DNA of 64,000 nt. Origin: Acanthopleura granulata. Taxonomy: Eukaryota; Mollusca; Polyplacophora; Chitonida; Chitonidae. Position numbers and translations under genes: made by a program. Shown here in pieces: positions 1 to 11,221 of the stretch (position 1 is its first letter; each line of letters opens with the position of its first letter). Under the pieces are notes generated by a model that searched no databases, was not told the origin of the DNA, and saw nothing but the letters and a program-made list of their open reading frames with translations. The stretch covers positions 62,001-126,000 of the forward strand of contig JABBOT010000040.1 of assembly GCA_016165875.1 (NCBI GenBank). Reading direction: 5' to 3'.

Positions 1-222
1 AGACGCTTTCAAGGTAAATATATTTACTATTTATACATCAGTAAAACCCCAGTAGTTCCTTCACTGATAAAATTGTTATTTTCACTGCAGTGAAAGTAAC
101 ACTTTTTGTTATTTCACTGGTGACATGACTGACCTCTGACCTGATTTGAACCTGTCGCACTACCTTTCATACCGCCTGCTGTTCCTTCAGTCTAACACAC
201 AGTGTTAATTTAAGTACTCATC
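1..222. other. Left-edge non-coding sequence upstream of Crypton remnant
   Basis: AT-rich, with no supported coding content. If the ~60 kb duplication reading is right, this lies just downstream of the gene A equivalent of the EGF exon at 59993-60088, that is, in an intron. I cannot align it convincingly to the corresponding right-hand sequence before about 60650. Confidence 0.4.
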
Positions 223-2100
223 ATGGAGTCTCTCTCTGACCTAAATCTGTCACTTTTACAAGGCCTGCTCGTAGACGATGCTGACCATGAGCCTGTGTTT
301 GACTTGTGTGGAAAAGGGAACCACAGATCTGAGGAATACAGCAATGCAGATGTCTGAAATTTATTGAGAATCAAAAATTTCTCCAGAGACATGGAGATCT
401 TCGCCAACCAGAGGAAATAGCACCAGAGGATTTCTCTACTCGTGTCAGTCGGTTCCTTCTTTCTGTTCCCTACAAGGATGGGTCTGATTATGGCCATCCA
501 GTTTCAGGGAACTCTTGTTATCTACTGAGCGTCACCTGCTACACAACTGTTTTGCATTTTCCCTTATCAAGAACCAGACATTCAGCACATGTAGGGAAGC
601 ACTGAAAAATAAATATAAAGAACTTATATCTGAAGGCAAGGGGAGCAGAGCCAAAGCTGCTGAAGAGCTCAGGGATGAGGACCACCTCTAGAGAAATGGC
701 CCGTTAGGAATCAAGAACCCTCCTTCACTGATCAATACTTTATGGTCTATCAATATGTTACATTTCGGTCTGAGAGGGGGAATTAGGGCAGCATAAAAAG
801 AATTGGGGTGATATCAGGATGGAGACAGGGACGGCAGAGAGTTTATAATATACACTCAAGAGCACCTAACTGAAACAAGGACCGGTGAGAATCAGAGAGG
901 TCTTAGAAAAGAGTGTGTTCTACACTAGAGAGCCCAGAGAGAGAAGAGGCTGTAAAGTACATGGAAGTTAATCTTACCTGACCCATCTTGATTTGTGGAA
1001 TTATTTTCTTTCGCCTTTTTCAAATACCTGTATGTATTAGGATATATATCTTCATTATTCCAACTGGTTGTAATGCTCTGTAGGCCTATATTATGCAATA
1101 ATATTTTTTCAGGTAAATATTTTAGCGGGCGTGTGCAAAACTATATTTTTATGTGCCAACAATCTTACGTACAGTACCAAAACTTAACATTAATATGGTC
1201 TGAATTGGAAGTTACGTTTCACAATACTTACTATAGCTTTTGTTACCTCCCATTTATATGCAGAGATATTTAGTGGAGGTCAGCAATACTCTTTCAAGGT
1301 GAAGGCAATGAAAAACATAGATCATCAAATTGTCAGATCATATATCTACATTCAAAGGAGTCCTTCTCACTCTGATTTTTGTATTGTTTTACCCACAAGA
1401 AATATTCTAACAGAAAACCTGAATCCATGAGGAGTTCAGATGATGCATTTTTCCTTTCGATTAACAGTGTTAACCCATTACTTGGTCAACAATTGTAAAA
1501 ACACGCGGATCAGCGAAATCTACTCTATCATGAAAACCATGAAATCAAACCCAAATATGTCGGCTGACAAACACTTCTAAAACCACAGAGCTCGCAAGCA
1601 CCTAATCCAAAAACTTAATGATGCCAACATTCCATCAAATCATGTAACTCAGATATCAGGCCACAGAAACGTAAACAGTTTTAACAATTATAGCACTCTG
1701 AAGACCAATCAGCAAGCTACTATCTCCAGATTCCTCTCAAACACAAAAAAAATATGTAGTACCTGTGCGTTCCACTCACACTTCTTCCCCTGATCATGCT
1801 GAGGTTTTAGAACAGCAGCCATATGAATCAAGTACAGCTGTAACATCCGAGCAACACTCACATGCTGACACACGGGCACTCTTCCAGGGCAGCACCTTCA
1901 ACAACAGTGTCACAAATGTCTACTGTGAACCAGCCAGCCATACCAGTGCAGCTTTAAATGAGGAATTTGGTCCACCTCTCTCCAAGAAGTACCGGTGTCG
2001 TCGAATATTGCCGCTTCCTAAAAATGACAGTTACAGTGACAGTTACCAAGTTGTGTTTATTAAGTTAGCTGTGATTATTTGTGAATACAGGAAATAGAAA
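223..2100 (+). mobile_element. Crypton-like tyrosine recombinase remnant, copy 1
   Basis: Degenerate coding sequence of a Crypton/DUF3504-type tyrosine recombinase, the family related to the domain in ZMYM2, QRICH1 and KIAA1958. It begins with an ATG at 223 (MESLSDLNLSLLQ). Pieces in shifting frames follow: a DFSTRVSRFLLSV block near 435-470, a stretch near 590-670 like the family's EALKNKYKEL...GKGSRAKAAEEL segment, and a GLRG...WGDI...TRTGEN block around 760-895. At 1581-1710 the catalytic core is still legible: NHRARK gives the HxxR signature, then QISGHRNVNSFNNYS gives the GH box and the presumed nucleophile Tyr. A TAA at 1578-1580 sits directly before the HxxR motif, and there are several other stops and frameshifts, so it is dead. 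The tail (AEVLEQQPYESSTAV) continues to about 2097. It lies in a gene A intron. Confidence 0.75.
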
Positions 2101-2870
2101 TCTCTTTCATGGCAATTATTTGTTTAGATCAGAAGAAAACATAAAAATGATGCGTAAAGCAGATGAAATTGCATCAAACCTTATTTGCAAATATTGTCCT
2201 AAATACTTTTTTTCAGGAGAAATAGGCATTTCAAATTATTTTTGTCTGGTTGGTATTTGTGAGCTGCTTATGGTATTTATCTTCCTTGCATAATAAGTGT
2301 CTAAATAAGGATGTGATGCGCGCCTAATAAATTTATTCGAATATAAATCTGTTGTTTATATACAAGCAAATTCCGTTAACCTGAGTTATGATAATATTTA
2401 TGAACATGATAAAGATATAAATTTGATCCAAATCCAGGTTGGACACATTTGTTAGCTGGTCCTTGTGCAATTTCTGTTCTAGACCTATTCATTAAACATA
2501 TGTTAAGTTCATTTATAACATTATTACACAAATGGCTATAAATACTGGTCCCTAATACCTACCATACAAAATTATTTTCATGTGGCTTTTTCTCGTTAAA
2601 GAAAAATGTCAAACACCACTGACTTACAACTGACTTTTCTCATTGTTTCATGTGGACTTCATGTCATTTGTATGTTTTCTCAAACTTAAAACTGAAATGC
2701 TGGACAGATTTATCCAAACTGGGATTATTTATTATAACTTTAATTCTGGAAAACAGAGAGAAGGACAGATTTCATAACACATACTGCTATAAATGAGAAT
2801 TGAATGAATGTACATAATTTAGCAGATCCTTCATACAATCAGTAACAGCATCTCGTTTTTAAATCCAGCA
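2101..2870. other. Intronic sequence shared with right end of window
   Basis: No coding content. It is collinear with about 62160-62960, including the block starting TTCATTTATAACATTATTAC, which is seen a third time near 5488-5830. It belongs to the leader of the EGF-array unit rather than to a recognised mobile element. Confidence 0.55.
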
Positions 2871-3221
2871 GAGAAAGAGTCAAAGATATAGAACTATTCT
2901 ACAGTCTATATCACCCGACAGTTTTCTGTCTTCGCAAACAGTTCTCGAAAAACCACAAAGTCTGAAACCAAAAAATGATATTTAATTCGTTGAGAAAAAT
3001 ACGATTAACTGCACTAGGTCTACGTCAGGCGCTGTCCAAACAGGCACTGTGAGATGCATCCAAGTGTGGTCCATAATACTTTCTCTTAAATCCAGGACAG
3101 AAAAAAGTCAGAGATATCAAACTCGAAAAAATTAAAAACTATTATCAAGGTTGTATCAATCGACACTTTTCTATATTCGAAAAACAGTCCTCAAAAGACC
3201 ACGAAGTCTGAAACCATGAGT
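2871..3221 (+). repeat. Two tandem copies of ~120-bp array repeat R1
   Basis: Copies at about 2871-2975 and 3092-3221 share GTCAAAGATATC, the CTATATCAACCGACAG-like core, GTTCGCAA(G/A)CAG and CCACGAAGTCTGAAACC. Related copies lie at about 5344-5460, 5866-5990, 6098-6225, 14265-14395, 17241-17395, 62970-63090 and 63212-63340. The copies are spaced with the EGF units, so R1 is part of the duplicated unit. Confidence 0.7.
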
Positions 3222-3295
3222 CAAAAACAAATATGAGTTAAACATTTATTACATTTCTTTCTGTGTAAGAGGAAAACAAATTCTATCAATGAGAA

Positions 3296-3525
3296 AAACG
3301 TGTGTATTGGTGGTACACAAAGTTGTGTAGCACTAGTGCACAAAAGTATATATGTTCACTTTTTCTGCAGTGTGTGTACCTGTCGTACACAGTCGTGCTT
3401 AGAGAGTACATGTCGGTTGTCATGCAAATTACAAGGATCTGTGACGCCGAAAGGTGCATGTCTGTTCTGCACAAAATGAGATGTAATTGCGGAATTTTCT
3501 GGTGTTTACTGGAAACAATTACCTG
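3296..3525 (+). repeat. Array repeat R2 with hairpin, unit 1
   Basis: About 200 bp running from TGGTGGTACACA through the GTGTACC-loop-GTACAC inverted repeat to TGCGGAATTTTC. The same block recurs at about 6320-6545, 8070-8280, 9920-10140, 11740-11940, 17465-17690 and 63410-63600, and in damaged form near 14540-14600. It lies 0.5-0.9 kb upstream of each EGF exon. ORFs through it are not conserved between copies, so I treat it as non-coding. Confidence 0.7.
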
Positions 3526-4194
3526 ATAGGTATGCAACCAAACAATGGGATTAAGTGGTAGAATACATGAAATAAAGAACGATTCCACTTTAATGCCCAT
3601 CTACCCTTTAGTAATGGCATCCATCTTTTATCTACGATTGACAAAAGTTGATGTCGATTTCTTTCGATCCACTTTTTAAAATGTGCACGGTACTTCTAAA
3701 GCTTCATTAAAATATAACAATGTAAAATAATCAAAATTGTCATATGTTGCCACTTTATTCTGTTCGATTTGCATCCTTAAAATCCTCTACATACTGTATA
3801 GTCGAGGATAAGCGTCTTGAATTTAGCTGCAAATCATTCTTTTCAAAAGAGCCAACTCCCAATTATACCATATACTATGCTATACAACAAAGTAATTTAT
3901 AGAGATGGTACAGAGGGGTTTTAGCTTGTGTCGTGAGCAGTCTAATAAATACGTGTCGGGTGCCAGTAGGTTAATCAACCAAACAAGCGAGGTTCGAGCC
4001 AATACAAGTGTATAACAGGCTTAAGCATCGCATGCCATTGTGCTTGTTCAGAGAAACAGGCCACTGCGCAAATTGAAGCACTGGCGGTTAACAATAGAGC
4101 CAACTTGTAATTATACCTGTCCAGAAGCTCAGATCAGTTGAGGCTTATATATGTGTCAAAATTGTGAAGGCATTAAGCTTTCCTCTACTTCCAG

Positions 4195-4341
4195 CTTGTC
4201 AAGCCAGAAAATGGGGAGAGGACTGTCAATCCAGCTGTGGCCATTGTTATAATGGGGCTGCTTGTGACAAGACCTCAGGGGAGTGTACGGCGGGAAATCC
4301 TCGTTGTTCTGCTGGGTATAAAGGCACGCGTTGTGATGATG
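4195..4341 (+). CDS. Gene A EGF-like exon 1 (array unit 1)
   Basis: Internal exon of a scavenger/MEGF-type receptor. A CTTCCAG acceptor ends at 4194 and GTAAGT starts at 4342. The 147 bases are phase 1 at both ends and read CQARKWGEDC..CGHCYNGAACD..GEC..GNPRCSAGYKGTRCDDG. Eight Cys with the WG, NG and GY signatures match the extended EGF-like repeats of MEGF10/Draper/SREC proteins. Such modules are extracellular, disulphide-bonded, and usually act in ligand binding or as a stalk. Seven near-identical exons follow downstream. No start codon is claimed, because the 5' end of the gene lies left of the window or in an exon I cannot see. Confidence 0.88.
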
Positions 4342-4677
4342 GTAAGTCAGTGTTCGCTTGTGTGAGTTCGCGCCTATCTATAAGCTTCTCTATGACTGGC
4401 AAAGAACAAGTGTTCCCCGTAACTCATTTCCACTAACTGACCATTAAAATCTCACTTTTCTAGCGACTTCTTTCAAGGCAGAAATTTTGGAAAGTACTTT
4501 GAATACATCTAAAACAGTTTTATTTTGTTTTTTTTATGTGAAACTTTTTACCACCATAAGGATTTCTCAGCTATAGGATTGTAACGTTTTTGTGAGATTT
4601 GTACATAGTCTAACAATATTGAGGATATTTACTAAGTACATCATGCGATGATGCAAGCGTAGATGTACTCTGTCCCT

Positions 4678-4980
4678 ACTCCTTGGGTTATACCAAAGAC
4701 TTTGAAAATGGTGCTTTTAAATGGCATCTATGCTTGGCGCTCAGCACTGAGAAGTTAGAGCAAGGAAACAAGACAAATCGGTCCGGTGTAAGTAAAAGGT
4801 AACCGAGATCGGTGTCGTGAGTGATCTCTTCGCCATGATGTTACAGTGGGAACAATACTTTGACGTAATGGACGCGCCCTGCCGTGTGTATAGTACATAT
4901 ACGTTCGAAGGACTCCTCGTCGTCATAGGACTGAAAAGTTGTTAAGAACCACAAGTATACATACATACATATACAGAAGC
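4678..4980 (+). mobile_element. SINE-2 copy, tRNA-like head lost (unit 1)
   Basis: Shares the body ATACCAAAGACTTTGAAAATGGT, CTTGGCGCTCAGCACTGAGAAGTTAGAGCAAGGAAACA, and the tail with GACTGAAAAGTTGTTAAGAACC and CATACATACAT with the complete copy at 13138-13505. The first ~70 bases with the pol III boxes are missing. It lies in the same place relative to its EGF exon as the copies in the other units. Confidence 0.7.
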
Positions 4981-5099
4981 CTGCATCAGTCTGGGTCTTT
5001 GCCAAAGTTCCAGCCTGGTCCATTACGTGAATTCTAGTCCGGTGTATAAGCAAGATTGCAAGTTTAAAACCTAAGCAACATCCTATATACATCATGAAA

Positions 5100-5300
5100 C
5101 TGTCGTTCGCCAGTGAATGAATTATGGGTATCGTCCAGTCTTTGGCAGGCTACGGTTCTTCGCACACTCATTAACAAGAGAAACAATCTAGGTTAGTAGA
5201 GTTGTTTTGTCAGGCAATGCTGAAAGTAACTTAACGCCTAACTGAAATAACCATCGCCCTACTGTGAGTGTGTCCAAAAACTGCAGTCAAGAACGCATTT
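5100..5300. repeat. Array repeat R3 (inter-unit block)
   Basis: The block from GCCAGTGAATGAATTATGGGTATCG to TGTGTCCAAAAACTGCAGT recurs at about 13978-14200, 16283-16470 and 16963-17185. It marks unit joins in the array and has no coding content. The copy at 16283-16470 is followed by foreign sequence instead of R1. Confidence 0.6.
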
Positions 5301-5343
5301 TGAGGAGTCTGTAAGTGTGGTCAAAATTTCTCGATAATAAATC

Positions 5344-6225
5344 CTGCAGAAGAAAAACGTCAAAGATATCAAATTATTCTACAGCCTATATGAAATGACA
5401 GTTTTCCATGTTCACCAACAGTTGTCGAAAAACGACGAAGTCTAAAACTATCAATTTAGATTGAACTTTAGGTTGAGAAAATGCGGTTCATTTATAACAT
5501 TATTACACAAAGGCTATATATACTGGTCAAAAGGTGGTCCCTAATACCCACCATACAAAATTTATTTTCAAGTGTCTCCTTTTCTCCTTAAAGTAAAATC
5601 AAAAACAAAATGTCGAAGACCACATTTACAACTGACTTTTGGCATTCTTTCATCTGAACTTTATGTCATTTTTATGTTTTCTCAAACTTTAGCACTCATA
5701 TGCTGGGTTGATTAATCCAGGCTTCGCTTATTTATTATAACTTTAATTGTTGAAAACAGAGAGAGGGACAGATTTTATGACATACATTGCTGTAAATGAG
5801 AATTGAATGAATGTACATAATTTAGTAGATCTTTCATACAATAAGTAACAGTATCTCGTTTTAAATCCAGCATGGAAAGAGTCAAAGATATCAAACTATT
5901 CTACAGACTATATCAACCGGAAGTTTTCTGTCTCCGCAAACAGTTCTCAAAAAACCACAAAGTCTGGAACCAAAAAATGATATTGAACTCGTTGAAAAAA
6001 ATACGATTGACTACACTGATTTTACGTCGGGAGCTATTCTCCAAACAGGCTCTCTGCGATGCATGTAAGTGTGATCCAAATTGCTCGTTGTTAAATCCAG
6101 GAAAGAAAAAAATTTAAGATATCAAATCGAACAAATTAAAAACTATTTTACAGGCTGCATCGACCGACAGTTTTCTATATTCGCAAGCAGGCTGCAAAAG
6201 ACCACGAAGTCTGAAACTATGAGGT
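5344..6225 (+). repeat. R1 repeat cluster, three copies
   Basis: Three R1 copies at about 5344-5460, 5866-5990 and 6098-6225 frame a block (5488-5830) that is also present at 2490-2840 and 62600-62960. ORFs crossing them (for example 5872-6117) end at different points in each copy and are not conserved, so they are not genes. Confidence 0.6.
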
Positions 6226-6319
6226 TTAGAATACACTTGTTGACAAGATACGGGTTGAATATTAACATCACTGTGTATTAGAAGATTGCGAACTGTTTAC
6301 ATGAGAAAACAGCATATGC

Positions 6320-6545
6320 AGTGGTGGTACACATGGTTATGTAGCAATATTACTAAAAGTGTATAAGTTCAATTTCGCTATGGTGTGTGTACGTGTGGTA
6401 CACAGTCGTGCCCAGAGACTACAGGTCAGTTGCTATGCAAATTACAAATATCTGCGACGCTGAAAGGTGCGTGTTTGTCCTGTATAAAAAGATACTTAAT
6501 TACGAAATGTTCAGGTGTTTACGGGAAAGAATTAGCTGATATCTA
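6320..6545 (+). repeat. Array repeat R2, unit 2
   Basis: Same block as 3296-3525. The hairpin here reads GTGTACGTGTGGTACAC, with one stem mismatch. A 115-codon ORF (6385-6732) crosses it, but no counterpart of that length survives in the other copies. Confidence 0.65.
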
Positions 6546-7157
6546 TGCAAAGGAAGCAACACTATCTAACAGAATACTTCAGATAAAGAACGATTCCATT
6601 TTAATATCCACCCACCCATCAATAATGGCATCCGACTTTTATTTACTGTGGGCAAAAGTTGATGTTGGCGTTTTTTTTTTAATCCTCTTTCTCTTAAATG
6701 TGTTCGGTATATCTAAATCTTCATTAAAATAAAAAAATGACATATAATCAAAATTGTGATCTCTTGCCACTTCATTCTGTTCGGTGATGCATCCTTAAAA
6801 TCCTCTATATACTGTATACTCGAGGATAAGCACCTTGAAGTTTGCTACAAATCATTCTTTTGAAAAGACCCAACTCCCAGTTATACCACATACCATGCTA
6901 TGCAACAAAATAGTTTTTAGAGATTGCACAGACGGGTTTTAGCTTGTGTCGTGAGCAGTCTAATAAATACGTGTCAGATAGGTGCCAGTAGGTTAATCAA
7001 CCAAACAAGCGAAGTTCCAGCCAATAGAAGCCAGGCTTAAGCATCACATGCCATCGTGCTTGTTCAGAGAAACATATAGTGATATATAGGAGAAGCACAA
7101 TGGTATGCGATTTGTGTGTCAAAACTGTGAAGGCGTTGAGCTTTCCTCTACTTCCAG

Positions 7158-7304
7158 CATGCCAAGCCAGTAAATGGGGAGCGGACTGCCAATCCAGCTG
7201 TGGCCATTGTTATAACGGGACTGCTTGTAACAAGACCTCAGGGGAGTGTACTGCGGGAAATCCTTGCTGTTCTGCTGGGTATAAAGGTACCCACTGTGAC
7301 GATG
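7158..7304 (+). CDS. Gene A EGF-like exon 2 (array unit 2)
   Basis: CTACTTCCAG acceptor ends at 7157 and the GTAAGA donor follows 7304. It has 147 bases, phase 1-1, and is open throughout: CQASKWGADC..CGHCYNGTACN..GEC..GNPCCSAGYKGTHCDDG. It is the same length as exon 1 and differs at scattered sites, including R to C in NPRC (NPCC), which gives a ninth Cys. An odd Cys could form an intermolecular disulphide or mark relaxed constraint. It splices in frame to exons on both sides. Confidence 0.88.
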
Positions 7305-7596
7305 GTAAGACAGTGCTCACTTGTGCGAGTTCGCGTCTATCTATAAGTTTCTCTATGACTGACAAAGAACAAACACTCTCCGTAAATTATTTCCATTCAC
7401 TGACCATTAAAATCTCACTCTTTTAACGGCTTCTTTGAAGGCAGAAATTTTGGAAAGTACCTTGAATACAGCTCAAACACTTTTATTTTGTTTTTGTGAC
7501 GTCTGCGTATAGTCTAACAATATTTGAGGTATTAACAATACAGAAGTACAATATGCCATGAACCTACCTTACCTCTAGCCCCAAGAGGAACCTACC

Positions 7597-7890
7597 GCCA
7601 CGGTGGCCTGGTTGTTAGAGTGTCCGCCTCTGGGTGGGGAAACTCGGGATCGGTCCTGGGTCGGGTTGGGTTGGGTTGGGTCATACCAAAGACTTTGAAA
7701 GTGGTACATTAAAACAGTACCTTCGCTTGACGCCCAGCACTGGTCAACCCAGTTTATAACAGACTCAGTTCTTTGCCACTCTGCGTGTATACAATATATA
7801 TATACGTTCTAAGGATTTCTCGCCGTCATGTGAATGAAAAATTGTTAACAACCCCAAGCATACATACATACATACATACATACATAGAGC
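7597..7890 (+). mobile_element. SINE-2 copy, shortened (unit 2)
   Basis: The tRNA-like head is present (CCGCCACGGTGGCCTGGTTGTTAGAGTGTCCGCC is the A-box region), followed by a GGGTCGGGTTGGGTTGGG expansion, the CATACCAAAGACTTTGAAA body with a central deletion, and a CATA tetranucleotide tail at 7858-7886. Confidence 0.7.
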
Positions 7891-8069
7891 ACAAAGAAGT
7901 CTGATACCAACAGTTGACATTGAAGTCTTTCAGAAAAATACGATTAACTACACTTATTCTACGTCAGGGGCTACTCTCCAAAAGCTACAGGTTCACAAAA
8001 AAAAAATTGAAAATCTTCGTCTTTTTGTACTAGAGGTTTACGATTTGTGCACTTCTGAAAAAAAAACGT

Positions 8070-8280
8070 GTGTAATGATGGTACACATGGTGGTGTAACA
8101 GTAGTACACAAAAGTTTGTGTGTTCAGTTTGCTACAGTGTGTACCTCTGGTACACAATCGTGCTTAGAGAGTACAGGTTCGTTGCTATGCAAATTACAAT
8201 GATCCGTGACGCTGAAAGGTGCATGTCTGTTCTGCACAAAATGTGACGTAATTGCGAAATTTTCGGACTTTACGGGAAGG
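8070..8280 (+). repeat. Array repeat R2, unit 3
   Basis: Same block as 3296-3525. The hairpin GTGTACC-TCT-GGTACAC at 8139-8155 has a perfect 7-bp stem. Confidence 0.65.
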
Positions 8281-8976
8281 AAATAACTGACATCTATGCC
8301 AAGCAAACACTGGGAAGATGTAATAGAATACTTCAGATAAAGAACGATTCCACTTTAATATCCACCCACCCATCAGTAATGGCATCCATTATTTATCTAT
8401 CGTCGACAAAAGATGATGTTGTCCAAATATTTCGAGCCACTTTCTTTTAAATATGTACGGTACTTCTCAAACTTTATTGAAAATATAATAAAAACAGTTA
8501 ATCGAAATTGTGATATGTTCCCACGTCACCCTGTTCGGTGTTGCATCTTTAAAATGCTCTACATACTGTAAACCCTAGAATAAACATCTCGAAAATTGCT
8601 GCACATCATTTTTTTTAGGAAACTGCCAACTTACAGTTATATCATTACCATGATATTCAACGTAGTAGTTTTTTGAAATGTTCCAAACGATTTTTAGATG
8701 GTGGTGTGAACAGTCTAACAAATAGGTCATAGATATGTACCATTAGGTTAATCAAGCAAACAAGCGAAGTTCCAGACAGTCGAAGTGTATAACAGTCTTA
8801 AGCACCGCTTAGCATTGTGCTTGTTCAGAGAAACAGGCCACAGCGCATAATGAAGCACTGGGAGTTAAAAATAGAGCCAGCATGTAATTATTCTTTTCCA
8901 GAAGTTCAGATCAGGTCCGAATTTCTTTATATATATGTCAAAATTGTGAAGTCGTTAAACTTTCCTCTACTTCCAG

Positions 8977-9129
8977 CTTGCCAAGGCGGTAAATGGGGAG
9001 AGGACTGTCAATCCAGCTGTGGCCATTGTTATAACGGGACTGCTTGTAACAAGGCCTCAGGGGAGTGTACTCTGTTTGCGGGAAAACCTCGCTGTTCTAC
9101 TGGGTATAAAGGCACGCGTTGTGATGATG
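8977..9129 (+). CDS. Gene A EGF-like exon 3 (array unit 3)
   Basis: Acceptor TTCCAG ends at 8976 and the donor GTAAGT follows 9129. It is 153 bases, phase 1-1, two codons longer than exons 1 and 2 because of an insertion between GEC and GNPRC (TLFAGKPRC here). It reads CQGGKWGEDC..CGHCYNGTACNKASGEC..CSTGYKGTRCDDG. The two-codon insert is shared by exons 4, 5 and 7, which defines a subfamily within the array. Confidence 0.88.
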
Positions 9130-9427
9130 GTAAGTGACTGTTCGCTTGTGCCAGTTGGCGTCTGTCAGTTAAAATGACAAAGAACAAATGTTTTGCGTAA
9201 ATTATTTCCACACATTGACCACTAAAATGTCCTCTTTTGAACCGCTTCTTTCAATGGAAAACCTGTGGAAAGTACTTTGAATACATCTCAAACAATTTTA
9301 TTTGGTTTTTCGGAGGAAATTTTGAGCACACTGAGGTTTTGTCAGCTATAGAGTTGTGATTTTTTTGGTCACATCTGCATATTTTTTAACAATATTTAGG
9401 ATATTTACTAAGTACAATATGCGAGGA

Positions 9428-9725
9428 ACTTACCGCCACGGTGGCCTGGTTGTTAGAGGGACCGCTTTGGGGTCGCTAAACTCATGATCGATCCCGGGTC
9501 GGGTTGGGTAGGGTCATAAAAAAAACTTGAAAAATGGTACATTTAAACAGTTCCTTCGCTTGACGCTCAGCACTGAGATCTTAGAACAAGTAAACGGGAC
9601 CAGTCGACCCGGTGTATAACAGACTTACGCCATGTCGTGCCGCTCGGCCTTGTAAATAGTATATTCTAAGGATTTGCCGTCGTGTGACTGAAAAATTGCT
9701 AACAACCCCAAGCATACATACATAG
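9428..9725 (+). mobile_element. SINE-2 copy (unit 3)
   Basis: Head CCGCCACGGTGGCCTGGTTGTTAGAG with the B-box-like GATCGATCCCGGG, then the GTCATAAAAAAAACTTGAAAA body, the CGCTTGACGCTCAGCACTGAGA segment, and a tail with a short CATACATACATA run. It sits about 300 bases after its EGF exon, as in units 4 and 5. Confidence 0.7.
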
Positions 9726-9919
9726 AGGGCCAAAGAAGTTTGAAACCATCAATTAAGACTGGACTCGTTGAGAAAAATACGATTAATTACACTTATTCTA
9801 TGTCAGGGGCTACTCTCCAAAAGTTACTGTGGACCACAGGTACACAAACAAAAACAAAAGTGAAAATTTTCGTCTTTTTGTACTAGAGGTTTACGATTTG
9901 TGCACTTCTGAAAAAAAAA

Positions 9920-10140
9920 CGTGTGTAATGGTGGTACGCATGGTGGTGTAACACTAGTACACAAAAGTTTGTGTGTTCAGTTTTGCTACAGTGTGTGTAC
10001 CTTTGGTACACAATCGTGCTTAGAGAGTACAGGTTCGTTGCTATGCATATTACAAGAATCTGTGACGTTCAAAAGCGCATGTCTGTTCTACATAAAATGA
10101 GATGTAATTGCGAAATTTTCGGAAGTTTACTGGAAAGAAA
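9920..10140 (+). repeat. Array repeat R2, unit 4
   Basis: Same block as 3296-3525. The hairpin GTGTACC-TTT-GGTACAC lies at 9995-10011. Confidence 0.65.
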
Positions 10141-10740
10141 TAACTGACTCTCTATCCAAAGCAAACACTGGCAAGATGTATTAGAATTCTTCAGTTGAAG
10201 GATTCCACTTTAATACCCACCCACCAATCAGTAATTTAACTTTTATCAATCTTCGACAAAATATGATGTTGTCCAAAGATTTCGAGCCACTGTCTTTTAA
10301 ATGTGTGCCGTACTTCTCAAACTTCATTAAAAATCTAATAAAAACAATGAATCAGAATTCTGATATCTGACCACCTCATCCTGTTCGGCGTTGTTGCATC
10401 TTTAAAATGCTCTACATACGGAGAACCCTAGAATAAACATCTCGAAAATTGCTGTACATCATTTTTTTGAAAATTGCCAACTCAGAATAATAGCATATAC
10501 CATGCTATACAACAAAGTAGTGTTTTGAGACTGTACAGACGCGTTTTATCTAGTAGCGTGAATAGGCACCGCTTAACATTGTGCTTGTTCAGAGAAACAG
10601 GCCATAGCCCATAATAAAGCACTGGCGGTTAACAATACAGCCAGGATGTAATTATTCTTGTCCAGAAGCTCAGATCAGGTCAGAATTTCTTTATATATAT
10701 GTCAAAATTGTGAAGTCGTTAAACTTTCCTCTATTTCCAG

Positions 10741-10893
10741 CTTGCCAAGCCGGCAAATGGGGAGAGGACTGTCAATTCAGCTGTGGCCATTGCTATAACG
10801 GGATTGCTTGTGATAAGGCCTCAGGGGAGTGTACTCAGTCTGCTGGAAATCCCCGGTGTTCTGCTGGGTATAAAGGCACGCACTGTAATGATT
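10741..10893 (+). CDS. Gene A EGF-like exon 4 (array unit 4)
   Basis: The CTATTTCCAG acceptor ends at 10740 and the GTAAGT donor follows 10893. It is 153 bases, phase 1-1: CQAGKWGEDCQFSCGHCYNGIACDKASGEC..AGNPRCSAGYKGTHCND. All eight Cys are kept. The last codon differs from its neighbours (ATT before GTAAGT rather than ATG), but the phase is the same. The flanking introns are almost identical to those of exon 5. Confidence 0.88.
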
Positions 10894-11221
10894 GTAAGTG
10901 GCTGTTCGCTTGTGCCCGTTCGCAACTATCAGTAAGAAAGGCTAGGAACAAATGTTCCGCGTAAATTATTTCCACTCATTGACCACTAAAATGTCCTCTT
11001 TTCAAGGGCTTCTTTCAATGGAGAACCTGTGGAAAGTACTTTGAATACATCGCAAACAATTTTACTTTGTTTTTCATATGAAACATTGAACACATTGAGG
11101 TTTTGTCAGCTACAGATTTGTAAGGTTTTTGTCTCGTCTGCATATAGTCTAACAAATATTTAGGATATTTACTAAGTACAATATGCCAAGAACCCAGCTT
11201 ACCTGTACTACCAGAAGGAAA

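Noticed and set aside
5872..6117. ORFs in the array leaders (5872-6117, 6081-6281, 6385-6732, 63198-63404)
   Set aside because: They cross repeats R1 and R2; the frames break at different places in each copy and show no domain.
7640..7685. Telomere-like GGGTT repeats
   Set aside because: A short expansion within the SINE-2 head region; not TTAGGG and too few units.
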